Source of the DNA: Heterocephalus glaber
Lineage: Eukaryota; Chordata; Mammalia; Rodentia; Bathyergidae
Reading direction: 5' to 3'
Length of the DNA: 64,000 nucleotides
Assembly (NCBI RefSeq): GCF_000247695.1
Contig: NW_004624882.1
Location: 3,042,968 to 3,106,967 of the forward strand
Positions within the stretch are counted from its first letter, which is position 1. Each line of letters begins with the position of its first letter. A program made the position numbers and the translations under genes. A model generated the notes under the pieces. That model saw only the letters and a program-made list of their open reading frames with translations, was not told where the DNA came from and ran no database searches. This document shows, one piece after another, positions 12,903 to 23,509 of the stretch.

Positions 12903-13399
12903 TATGGACAGACAAATGGATGGATATACATGTACAGTTATAGGCACATGTATAGGTATAAATACAGATATGAATACAAATATAGATATTTGGAATTGCC
13001 ATCACAAGATTTTTGTAGATGAACAAGTTAATTCTTTTTTCTAATTTTATGATTGGGTAAAGCTTGTTCTTCTCCAGGCAATAGCACTGACTTATAAAGT
13101 ATGAAAGGCAGCTTGGGATTCATTTATTGAACGTTACTTCATTAGGCCCATCTCAAGCGTTTATTCATTAAATCTACTTCCAGATGCTTTCCTTCACCTC
13201 AACAATGGTTTGCTCCTCTCTTCCCTTTGCCCTGCTCAGTGCTGCTTTCTGCTCTAGTTCTATCCATTGGGGCCTGGTTTCTAGATGTGAATGCAAAGAG
13301 GATTCTAAAGCCAACAATATCCTACACTTTGGGAAATCTTGTGTTTGTGTCTTCCCTTTGATTTTTGCTTCTAGGCATGTGTAATTTATTTTCAATCGA

Positions 13400-13670
13400 C
13401 CATTCAAATATAGTGCTATTTACAATAGAGATAACTTAGAAACCACTACATGTCTGATAAAAGGGACATTTAAGATACACCATAATATGATACATTGCAA
13501 AATAATGATACAATTTGAGAAGAAATATCTCAGTATGCAAGAAAAATATTTGGGAGAATAGTCACTAAGATGTAACCAATGATTGACTCTGGGATTATGG
13601 ATGAGTTTCACATTAATCATTTTGCTTTTTCTGTATTTCTGTTTTTTAGTTATAAGTTTACGTTGTTCTT
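13400..13670 (+). mobile_element. Probable old LINE fragment
   Basis: It has the usual layout of an ancient LINE 3' region (GATACATTGCAAAATAATGA, then GACTCTGGGATTATGGATGA and a T-rich stretch). The family is not certain. Confidence 0.45.
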
Positions 13671-14599
13671 AATCTAATTGAATATAATATGAATTAGAAT
13701 ACATGAAACAATAAAGACAATAAAAGAAATAGATTATAATTTTGTATTCTCTCTCTCTCCTCAGTATACCTTGAATTTAATTGTGCACCAATTATGCCAG
13801 TTCTATTTTTTCATTAAAGCTTTCACCTTGAAAACAGTGCTATTAGATGGTAAAATTAAATGTCAACTTTGCCCTTAGAGATGAGAGGAAGTCTGCTGTA
13901 AACAGATCATTGATTTAGACATAGAACTACTGTTTAGATAGAAGGTGATATTTAAGAGTATGTGGCTATAAGAAAATATTCCCTTTTGCTTTTCACACGA
14001 AATTATGTTTAAGAAATATTTTAGACTGCATAATAGCACTTTTCCTAACATTTGGAAGCATAAGGGTTGATCCTTTTTTGAAGGCCTTTTAACTAGGATA
14101 AACATAGACAGTTATTTCAGCTTAATCCTTCTTCCATAAAATTTTTTTCTATTCTAAAATTCTACAATTCCCTAACAAGAGTATACGAACAATATTATCC
14201 AATCCAAACATGAGCCATTTTATTTGCCATCCTTCATGAAAACTGCACCCATGGACTCTTAACCTCAGATGGAGCCTAAGCTATAGAATGCCCTGAAGTA
14301 AAACAATGTGCTCTGAGTTGTGATGGTTGGTTCCAGGTCACTTTGATGCCCCTGGCTAATAATACCCACAAGACCTACTTAAACCAGCTTCAATAATTAA
14401 GAAGTTTAGCAGCGCATGTCACTGAAAACACACAGGTATGGTGGGTTACATCCAGTGACCCTGTATATTTTTTCCTGTAATTCTTTTCACTTTATGATCT
14501 ATGTGTCATCCCTAGACAGGTAGCAAGAGAACTTAGGGCAGTTTAGGAATGAATATGAAAATATCTAGGCCAGCTAGTGATTCTCCGTAGACCAATCGC

Positions 14600-14790
14600 C
14601 ACCACTACCAGAGGGGACCTGGCAAATTTCTGGAGACATTTTTGGTTTTCATGACTAGAGAGAAGCCACTGTCACCTGGTAAGGTAGAGGCCAGGGATGC
14701 TGCTAAACATAGATAATGCACAAGACATTCCCCAAAACAGAGAATAATCAAATCCAAAATGTTCATGGTGTTGAGAAGCACTGGTATGGA
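14600..14790 (-). mobile_element. Ancient hAT-Charlie-type DNA transposon, antisense
   Basis: TTTCTGGAGACATTTTTGGT, GTAGAGGCCAGGGATGCTGC, TAAACATAGATAATGCACAA, GGTGTTGAGAAGCACTGG. Confidence 0.75.
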
Positions 14791-15106
14791 TGAAGGAAGG
14801 TGTCCTTTTCTGTGTCTCTTGTTTATGTTCAAGGCAACATTTTCCAGAAGCTCCCAACCACCATTTCCTCTTGTGCTACTGGCAATAAGTGAGTCAAAGA
14901 AGGTCTGATGGCATTAGACTTGAGTGTGGGGATTAGTCACAGGCAGAAGAAGTGGTATTATTAAGATCTGCTTACTCAGCTCCAAAAGCCCTGGGGAATG
15001 ACCACTCTATACACTGTCAACAAGAATAATAAATGCCCATCATGTAGTAGGACTATTTTGTTACAAGAAAGAGAGGGAAATTCGGGCATTATTAAGAATG
15101 CTGTGA

Positions 15107-15279
15107 TGGGAGTGATGGGAGGGCGATGGAGAGATGGAGGGGAGGCAGGACGAGAGGAAGGGAAAGGGATATAAAAGAATTAGGATGTGTTATGTGCATG
15201 TACCAACTCCAGACAAGGAATGTAATCTCTATGTAGTGCAACTGTGTACTAATAAAAACTAAAAAATAAAATAATAAAA
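15107..15279 (+). mobile_element. Short 5'-truncated L1 3' end with target-site duplication
   Basis: Only the purine-rich 3' UTR (GGGAGGGCGATGGAGAGATGG and onward) and the A-rich tail remain. The 13-nt repeat AAGAATGCTGTGA flanks it at 15094-15106 and 15280-15292. Confidence 0.8.
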
Positions 15280-15539
15280 AAGAATGCTGTGAACCACTAA
15301 AGATAGAGGCACTCTTACATAGCAATTCAAGTCCTTACTGTGGGATGTGGGGTAGGTCTTCTGCTCCTATATGTTTTTCTGGGTTACCTATACCAATACC
15401 TTTCTAGAAAATCATATGATGGGAAGTGGCTTACTGACAGATTTTTCTCAAAGAAAATCATCTTAAACTAGGAAAAAAATACTACTTTTAGCAAAAGGGT
15501 TCACAAAAGCTCTCTTTCTACTGAGTCATTCAGTAATTT

Positions 15540-16740
15540 CATTACAAATCTAGGTGAGAGATAATATTAGCTTGGATCAGGGTGGAACCAATGGAAATGA
15601 TAAGAAGAAGTCATAATTGGGCAAGTTTTGAAGGTAAAACAAATGGAATTTACTGACAGATTGGCTATGGGGTATGTTAAGGTTTATATTGCCTCTGACT
15701 TAAATAGGGAAATACCAGAGGGGAGCCAGTTGGGAAAAAAAATTGAAGGTCTCAGGGGAATAGGAAAAAAATTTCCTGAGTGGAGATCTAAATCAGGGAG
15801 CTATCAATCCACAAATGTCATTTAAAGTCATAGGATTAGTTTAAAGCATGAACAGAATGGTTAAGGATGAAAAATAAAGGAGATCCAAGGGCAGAACCCT
15901 GGAAATTCCAAAATTACATTACATTCAGAGGCTAGAAGAGTATAGAAGATTGAGAACCAATGCCTAGTGGAGTAGAGGGACACCAAGAGACTCAGCCATC
16001 CACAAAGCCAAGTAGAGGTAGTGTTTTCAAGGGAGTGAGCAATTAATTGGCTGAGATAGGTAGATATGATGCTTCCAGTGGGTAGGAGAGAGTAATTCTC
16101 ACTTTGTCAAGTACAGTCCGAGATAATGAATAATTATCAATGTAATTATCAATAGCACCCATTTTCACTCTTACATGTGTGTGGATTTGGAGAAATTATG
16201 TAGTTACCCTCCCGGTGGGTCAAGTAGGGGAAGCCTGAGGATTGATGAGAGAAGTTAGCAATGTAGAGGTCAGTGGTAACCCTAACAAGAGCAGTGTTGA
16301 TGAGTGTTGGAGGCAAATTCTGACTAGAGTAGGTTCAAAAAAGACTGGAAATCCAAGATAGGGTACGTATTCACTTCTCAGAAGGATTTTTGCTGTGAAA
16401 AAGAAAGAAATGAGATGGTGGCTATAAAGGACTGTGATCAGGAACTTTCGTATGGTGGAGATAGCACAGTGTGTTTTATTGCTGATGAGTCCAGTCCAGT
16501 TGAAATGAGAAAGTGGATGATGCATAAGAGAATGACTGGAGTGCTGTCCTCGAGGAGGCACAAGGGGATGGGATCTGGGGCACAGTGAATACTGTTTGAT
16601 AGCAAATAAGGGAGGAAAGTTGGAAAATGAAGAAAGCCAAGACAGAGAGTCCACAAAATATGGGAGTGAGCTGGTCTGTTTGTCTAGAATGCAGAGTTTT
16701 CTGGGAGAAAGGGCAAGAGAAGGATTTGGAGGAGTGAGGT
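15540..16740 (-). mobile_element. Ancient L2-like (CR1-clade) LINE remnant
   Basis: The plus strand resembles the complement of L2 ORF2 and nearby sequence (for example GCTTGGATCAGGGTGGAACC, AGTGGAGATCTAAATCAGGG and CAATGTAGAGGTCAGTGGTA). I recognise the order of blocks but not a clean reading frame. The 144-codon minus-strand frame at 16220-16654 falls inside and is probably L2 residue, not a gene. The family name is tentative. Confidence 0.5.
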
Positions 16741-18235
16741 GAGGTCACACCATAGAAAGCCTGTGATCTTCTACTGAAAGGTCACACTTAACTTACAAAG
16801 CAAAGGAGAAGCTATGGAAGGTTCTGAGGGGGCACGTGAAGAGAGGAACATTGCCGCAAGCAAAGGAGGAAAACATCCTAGGCATGCTCAGGATGAAGGT
16901 CTTTTGGGTTCCAGAGAACGGAGGAAACATAAGGATGAGATGGGGACCAAGGGAGCCGCTGTGAGATGCTGCTCAACACTTTCCTTTCTCTTAGGAGAGG
17001 GACGTGGCTTAGTAATGCACTTGTTTACCTGGCGTCAGAAACGTAGTTGCTGTTATTTTGCTTTTGCTTTTACCTTAAACTTTTCATTCATATTCTAGAA
17101 CTAGACTAGCTTACCCTAAAAGAGAAAAAATGGCTACTTTTGTCTCTTTTGAGCAAATCAAGAAGCCTCTTCCTGCTTTCAGTTTTAATTTTCTTAACAT
17201 TATCTACTTCCAGCCTAAGACATTGGCAAGTTACTGGCTCAGGCGCTTACTTGGCTTTTCTTTCCATTTGGCCAAATGATTTCTCCTGCCCCTCAAAGGT
17301 GAGAAATGCCTGTCCCTTTCTCCCCATGTGCACATGCAGGCAAACAAAAGATACTTAGCAGACAGGATTACTTTTACCAGAAAGATTAGTAATAATTTGC
17401 ATTTCTGAACACCTAATCACCTTAATGGAAACCAATATTATGTGTTTTCCCTTTATGTGAAACATTATCTTGGATTTCTCAGAATTAAACAACAAATATA
17501 AAGAATGGATACTGGACATCCATTATATATTTTTCTAACACAACATATACAAACCTAGGTAAAGAAACAAGTTTTCAAAAGGTCTGTTGCATAAGTTTCC
17601 TGAAAAGTGTCATAAAATGCAGATTCCTAGGCCCCAGGAACCTTGCTGTGGTGAATTTGGGACTGGATTCCAGCTGGTCCATTGCACCCATTTCACACCA
17701 TCATGTAAACAGGGGGCCAAGGATCCACAAGCTCTCCAGGAGCCCACACACACATATATAAACTGAAAAGAAAACTTTTGCCTCCTAAGATAATTATGTA
17801 ACCTGCATATCTAAAAACATAGCATGCATCACTTTCATTGTTAATTGGTATTTTTAACCATCTTATCATGTGAAATCAGTTTATAATGTACATCTTTGTT
17901 CTTTAATCACAGCCAAACAAATTATTACCAAATCATGTCAAAATAAAAAAAATCCTGAGAGGAAAAGGTGATGGGCTACAAAAATGAAGTGCCCAGAGCC
18001 ACAAGACTTCACTTTTGACAAAAAGCACCCCTAAGAGACTTTGAATTTAATCCTGCACCCACCCTTGGAAGACCTAAGAGGTAGGCGGAGGTTTCCTATC
18101 ACCAAAGTGTTCTAGTCTTCACTGAATTATTTATCAAATTTGCCAGAACCTACTGTCCCCAAAGCAAGATGCTAGATTGTAGAAACACAATGATAAATAA
18201 TCATTATGAAGCTCTCAGCTCAGTGGGAAAGACAC

Positions 18236-19315
18236 TCAATAGACAAATGAGTGAAAAGAACTCACAGAGTGGGGAAAAAATCTTAGCCAGTTGTTCCTCA
18301 GAGAACTAGTATCTAGAACATATAAAGAATTAAAAAATATCAGACCCCCAAATGTAAAGACCCAATCCAAAAATGGGCGTCTGAGATAAATACACATTTC
18401 TCAGATGAAGAAGTACAAATGGCAAATAAATATATGAAAAAATGTTCAACAACACTGCTCATTCAAAAGATACAAATTAAAACAACTCTGAGGTTCCACC
18501 TTACTCTGGAAAGAATGGTTGTTGTCAAGAAATCAACCAACAACAGATGCTGGTGGGGCTATGGAGAAAAAGGAACCCTTCTACACTATTGATGAGAGTG
18601 CAGACTGGTGCAACCACTGTGGAAATCAGTATGGAGATACCTCAAAGAACTAGGATTATAGAGGTCCCATTTGACCCAGCTATTCCCCTTCTGGGTATCT
18701 TCCCAAAAGAATTAAAAGTATCATACCACAGCAATATATACGTGCACCTGTGTTTATAGCAGCACAGTTCATAATAGCTAAAGCTTGGAAACAGCCCAGA
18801 TACCCATCAACTGATGAATGGATAAAAACAGTATGGTTTTTTTTTTTATACAATGAAGTACTACTCAGTCATAAAGAAGGATAAACTTGAGACATTTTTA
18901 GATAAATGAATGCACCTTGAGAGCGTATTCTTAAGTGAAATAGATTGGACACCCATGTGTAAATATCTATCAAATTGTGTCTCTGCTGTGAGAAACTGAA
19001 AGTGTACGTAATGACCAAAATGTATAATAGATATTGTGAGATAGGAAAAAATTGTTCAAAAGGAAACAGGAATTAGGGAGGGAGGATGGAGAAGGAAGGG
19101 AGGAAGGAAAAAGGAAGGGAAAAATGATAAAAGAAGGATAAGATGAAAACAAAGTCTGCAAATAAGGAAGGGAAGGGGGGTTCAAGGGAGGGAGAGGGTT
19201 AGGAAGAAAGAAGAATCAAGATATATCATGCGCAGGTACAAATTGCCTATTATGATGAATGTGATCATTATGTATATCTAAGTTGTACCAATAAACTTAC
19301 TAAAATGTAAAAAAA
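18236..19315 (+). mobile_element. L1 3' segment (ORF2 end plus 3' UTR)
   Basis: About 1.1 kb in sense. ORF2 landmarks such as [18 protein letters not shown] (18660-18720) are present but broken by frameshifts. They are followed by the GGAAGGGAGGAAGG-type 3' UTR and an end reading TTGTACCAATAAACTTAC. It belongs to the same subfamily as 51200-52173, in the opposite direction. Confidence 0.88.
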
Positions 19316-19559
19316 AGAGAATATGTTTATAAATGACAAAATTTATAATATGGGAAATTTTACAAGGCAAACCAGCCGATTGCATTTTAAGCAAATAAAT
19401 GACAAGAGGGGGAAAAAGGAGGGAGGAATTACAGTTTTTTTAATTACAGACATAATAAAGCAAGAGAAACAAAAAATGTACAAACATATAAAAGCAATTA
19501 CAAGTAGAGATAAATTATGAGTAGAAAACTAGCAGGGTGTTTGAGATCTAGAAGCCAAG

Positions 19560-20330
19560 GGACATTGACTTCAGCTTGAAGAGGTCAGAGAATGCTTTCC
19601 TGAGCCAGTAAGATTAAAGCAGAGATCCAAAGAAGGAGGAGCCAGCCGTGGGAAAACTCAGTCTCAGGAAATGCCCCCAGGAGGCAAGCAAAGCAAGGCT
19701 AAGCTTGGCTTGTTCCTGAGTGTTCAGGGAACAGAAGGAAAACGTGGCATAAGAGGGGAAACTGAGGAAGTTGAGCACTTTGACATAGGGAAGTCTTAAA
19801 TGGGTGGCTTTTATTGTTTTTATTCTAAGTGCAGTGGAAGCCCATTGACAGGTTTTGCTTGCCTCCTTTTTTTTTTTTTCCCCCAGCTTGGGAATGACAC
19901 AGTCTTTTGTGTAGCAGTTATACACACAGCTTTGGACCCAGACCGTTCAGTGTGGCTTTGCCTCTTAGAGGCAGAGAGGTCTCAGACATGTTCTAACCTC
20001 TCTTTACTCAGTTCCTTACTTGCCTCATAAGGTGGTTTGGCAGATTTAATAAGTACATGATATACACTATATACATCTTAAAATGAGTATTTGTATCTAA
20101 GAAGATGCTTCTGATTTTCTCTATGAACAACTAGTTGGGTAAGGACAAGAGTGGATGGTTAGATTGGCTTCTAGCTTGTTAAATTTGTTCAGGAGGAAAA
20201 TGATGGAAGCTGGAAGTGGGGTGATGAAAGTGCAGATGGAAAGGGGTCAGATTCCTGATTTGATTTGGAGGTAGAGTTGCCAGAACTTGGCAATACTTTA
20301 AATATGGAACATGAGGTCAAGAAAAGAATA
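19560..20330 (-). mobile_element. Ancient L2-like LINE remnant with a MIR-like piece
   Basis: Blocks such as GCTTTCCTGAGCCAGTAAGA, TTTATTCTAAGTGCAGTGGA and AGCCCATTGACAGGTTTTG, then GATTCCTGATTTGATTTGGA, belong to the same old family as 15540-16740. A MIR-like insert is seen near 19930-20060. Confidence 0.4.
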
Positions 20331-20419
20331 AAGAAATATCATTTATTTTCTGGCTCAGCTGAGTGAATAGAAATTATCATTTTCATGATTGATCTTCATC
20401 ATCATCGTCAATCATCACC

Positions 20420-20500
20420 AGTAACAGCAATGGGTGCTGCATACTAGGTACTGTGATAAACACTTTAGAAACACTTCTCAAGATGCAGGAGGCTGGGGTA
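20420..20500 (+). mobile_element. MIR SINE fragment
   Basis: CATACTAGGTACTGTGATAA then ACACTTTAGAAACACTTCTC. Confidence 0.5.
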
Positions 20501-21024
20501 CAAAGACATTTGCCAGAATGGAGAGTTAAAAGTTCAGTATTCGATAATCATAGTTTGATATAACCTTGAGATACCAGGTGGAAGGGTCAAGAGGCAGTTG
20601 GATAGCTGACCTCATAAAGTTTGGAGATGACTGGTCTGAAGATAATATTTGACAGTCATAAACTTTGCAATGAAATTCCCCACTGTGTTCTTTTATATAG
20701 TTTCCTCAGCTGTTACAATAATATTTTTATCTCTTTTGGTCTAATCCTTTTTATGAGTTCAAGAGCTGCTTCCTGACAACCATAGTATCAACTGAATTTC
20801 CAGTCAATTCTCAATAGTGTAAAATAAAGGACTCCATTAACATTTCTGACTTTGGAACAGAACTCGCCTGAATTGAACTTGCTTAGTCTGAAGATCCTAT
20901 TATATGTGAAACATCTTCTAATCAAAACTCAAAGAAACTTTAGTTCAAGTTATGCTTTGAAATCAACAGAATTATATTAATTCATGTAAGTAAAGAAAAC
21001 TATTTAGTGTTTAAATTGACATTT

Positions 21025-21225
21025 AAAATGAGAAAAGAAGGAAAAATGGAAACAATGCTTTTGTAAATAGGGAGGGGTGGAGGGGTGGAAGGGAAGGAAG
21101 GAGAATGGGAAAAAACAAGAATCAAGATATATCATGTACAGGTACAAAATCCCAATGATGAATGTGATCATAATGTATACCTAAAATGTACCAACACACC
21201 TAATGATTTTTTTTTTAAAAAAAAG
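21025..21225 (+). mobile_element. L1 3' UTR fragment
   Basis: It contains GGGAGGGGTGGAGGGGTGGAA, ATGTACAGGTACAAAATCCC and the end CTAAAATGTACCAACACACC with a T/A-rich tail, matching the 3' UTR of the other L1 copies in this window. Confidence 0.85.
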
Positions 21226-21675
21226 AGTTGCCAGTCCCACCCAGTTAGTGGCATAAGGTCTTGAGAAAGCATGAAACATTTTTTTTATTGGCCTCATATT
21301 TCGTGGAGCTTGCCAAACACAGTTCATTTTCCATAGAAATTTGCAACCCTGAGTAGTGGCCAAATTTTCAGAGTCGCTGAATGTAAGCCAGTGAATAAAA
21401 TTGCTAAATCCCTTGCCCCCTGCCCCCACTTTTGCCCTTAAACAGTAACATAGCATGTGCCTCAGAGTTTTATTATTTGATGTCTTTTACTCCCAGCCCC
21501 GGAGGGTGTTTGAGAAGAGGCCTGAATGGGCACCTCAGTACAGAACGGACACAGGCAGGCTCTGTTGGGAACACTGCTTTGTAACCTTCCTTCGCCTTCA
21601 TCGGGAAGCCTACTCCTTCATACTTCCATCAACATCATTCAGAAAGCCACGTCTCAACTTTCAAAAATGGATATA

Positions 21676-21767
21676 GGGGCCGGGGATTTAGCTCAGTGGT
21701 TCTGCCTCCTGCTTTTGCAAGTGCAAGGTCCCGAGTTCGATCCCTGGTACCAAAAAAAAAAAAAAAA
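21676..21767 (+). mobile_element. tRNA-derived SINE (GGTACC family)
   Basis: The body starts GGGGCCGGGGATTTAGCTCA (A box TTAGCTCAGTGG), has B box GAGTTCGATCCC, ends CCTGGTACC and then poly(A). The target-site copy AAAAATGGATA flanks it. Its tail and flank are tandemly duplicated (see 21736-21863). Confidence 0.9.
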
Positions 21768-21863
21768 TGGATACAAAGGTTGAAATTTTTAAAGACAAAT
21801 TTCGATCCCTGGTACCAAAAAGAAAAAAAATGGATACAAAGGATGAAATTTTTAAAGACAAAT
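21736..21863. repeat. Tandem duplication of SINE tail plus flank
   Basis: The unit at 21736-21800 (65 bp: TTCGATCCCTGGTACC, poly(A), then ATGGATACAAAGGTTGAAAT and on) is repeated at 21801-21863 (63 bp) with few changes. It arose after the SINE inserted, because it spans the SINE's 3' end and unique flank. Confidence 0.92.
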
Positions 21864-22124
21864 CCAGGACAGGCAAACACCCCTTGTGTGTCCAAAATGT
21901 GATAAATTTCGGAAGCTAGGTATTGTAGTTACCTGGGGCCACTAACACAACTTTCTTTTGAGATTTTAGTCCTACTAGCAGAATGCACTGCTTTAAACAA
22001 ACCTTAAGCATGAGGCAGTATAGAATAATTATCTTTAGTAAAATTATGTGCAGAGGCTTTGATCCCTTGTGCTCAAGGAACTGGAGAGATAAAAGATACA
22101 AAAACACACAAGTGATGATGGTGA

Positions 22125-22310
22125 TGGTACTGGCTATAGTGGTGCATGCCTGTAATCCCAGCACTCTGGAGACTGAGGCAGGAGGTTACAAGTTGAAATT
22201 CAGTCTGAGCAACTTGGCATCTTAGACATTTTGTCAAAGTGTATAGTTCAGTGTAAAGGCCTTGGTTCTTTTTTAAATCCCTAGTGCCACAAAAGAAAAT
22301 AACAGTAATG
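22125..22310 (+). mobile_element. Diverged B1-ID compound SINE
   Basis: GTGGTGCATGCCTGTAATCC, CAGCACTCTGGAGACTGAGG and a decayed ID tail ending TCCCTAGTGCCAC. Older than the copy at 33213-33401. Confidence 0.8.
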
Positions 22311-22994
22311 AAAATTAATAATTAAAAGGTGTCACTAGCTATAATGTAACTCTCTTACTGGATGATAAATTATGTAAGAATGTTGGGTTTTCCTTTAACT
22401 CAAAATCACTGCAGTGTTATCATCACTGGACTCTTTCCTTTGTTCTCACATCTGCTAATTTCATTTTACTTATAACAGTGAAAATGAACAATGGGCCCTA
22501 AAGGCAATACCCTAATTTAAAAGTCTTTGAAAAAGTAGATTGCTTCCTTGCCAAACAAAGTAGAGGCCAATGAGTAATTACTGAAGTTCAGCAAAGGAAA
22601 CTCACTGAGCTGGGAGGGTTCACTGTGCTTAAATGGTGTTCAATCTATTTGAAGATGATAGCCACAAGAGATGCAATAGCAGTGGTTAGAGTCAAAGAGC
22701 TCTCATAGGTGGAGCTATGAGCATGCAGAGAAGGGAGCCAGCACTTGAGGACAGAGGACCATTGAGGAGTGTGACTGCATCATGCAGATGGAGCAGGGTG
22801 CTTGCCATGAACGGCCTAGGAGCCAAGCTGAGTAGAAGGTGCTAGGGCCCAGTGACTATTGCTCTGTCCTCAGATGGAAGCCTGCTCTCACTGTGGCCCC
22901 TGCCACACCACATAGGGAAATTTGCAGTAGAAATGGTGACTTTGAAAGATCCTAGTGTCATTGTTGCAGGAGAGTAAGAACCTGCATTTCACTT

Positions 22995-23440
22995 TTAAAA
23001 AAAAAATAGAACAGCTTTATTGAGAGAAAATTCACAGAGCAGACAAATCATCTATTTAGTGTACATAGTTGTGCAACTATTACCACAATCAATTGGTAAG
23101 CAGTTTCATCAGCCCCAAAAGAAAGCTGCAGCCCTCAGTCATCACTGTCCTTCATCCCCCCACCCTGAGTCCCTGGCGAGCATTAATCTGTCACTGTAGA
23201 GTTGTCTGTTATAGACATTTCTAATGGAATCATAGAATATGTAGCCTTTTAAGCGGGCCTTCTTTCACTGGGCATAATGTTATCAGGGTTCATCCATGTT
23301 GTGGCTAGCACCTGTACTTCATTCCTTATTATGGCCACATAATCTTTCATTGTGTAGATATACCACATTTGGTTCATCCATTCATCAGTGGATGAATATT
23401 TGGGTCATTTCCACTTTGAGGTCATTATAAATAAAAGTGC
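22995..23440 (-). mobile_element. Old L1 (L1M-type) fragment, antisense
   Basis: Plus-strand landmarks are CAGCTTTATTGAGAGAAAAT, GTTGTGCAACTATTACCACA, CACTGGGCATAATGTTATCA and CATTCATCAGTGGATGAATA. It ends where a truncated SINE begins. Confidence 0.82.
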
Positions 23441-23502
23441 AAGCGCAAGGTCCCAAGTTCGATCCCTGGTACCCAAAAAATAAAAAAAAAATAAAAAAAA
23501 AA
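23440..23502 (+). mobile_element. 5'-truncated tRNA-derived SINE (GGTACC family)
   Basis: Only the 3' half remains: GCAAGCGCAAGGTCCCAAGT, TTCGATCCCTGGTACCC and an A-rich tail. It sits at the 3' border of an old L1. Confidence 0.82.
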
Positions 23503-23509
23503 CAAGTCC

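Noticed and set aside
16220..16654. 144-codon minus-strand open frame
   Set aside because: It lies inside an old L2-like remnant, has no recognisable domain or splice context, and overlaps two other open frames in the same place.
15540..20330. Possible endogenous retrovirus internal region
   Set aside because: No gag, protease or polymerase motifs and no paired LTRs; block order fits old LINE sequence better.
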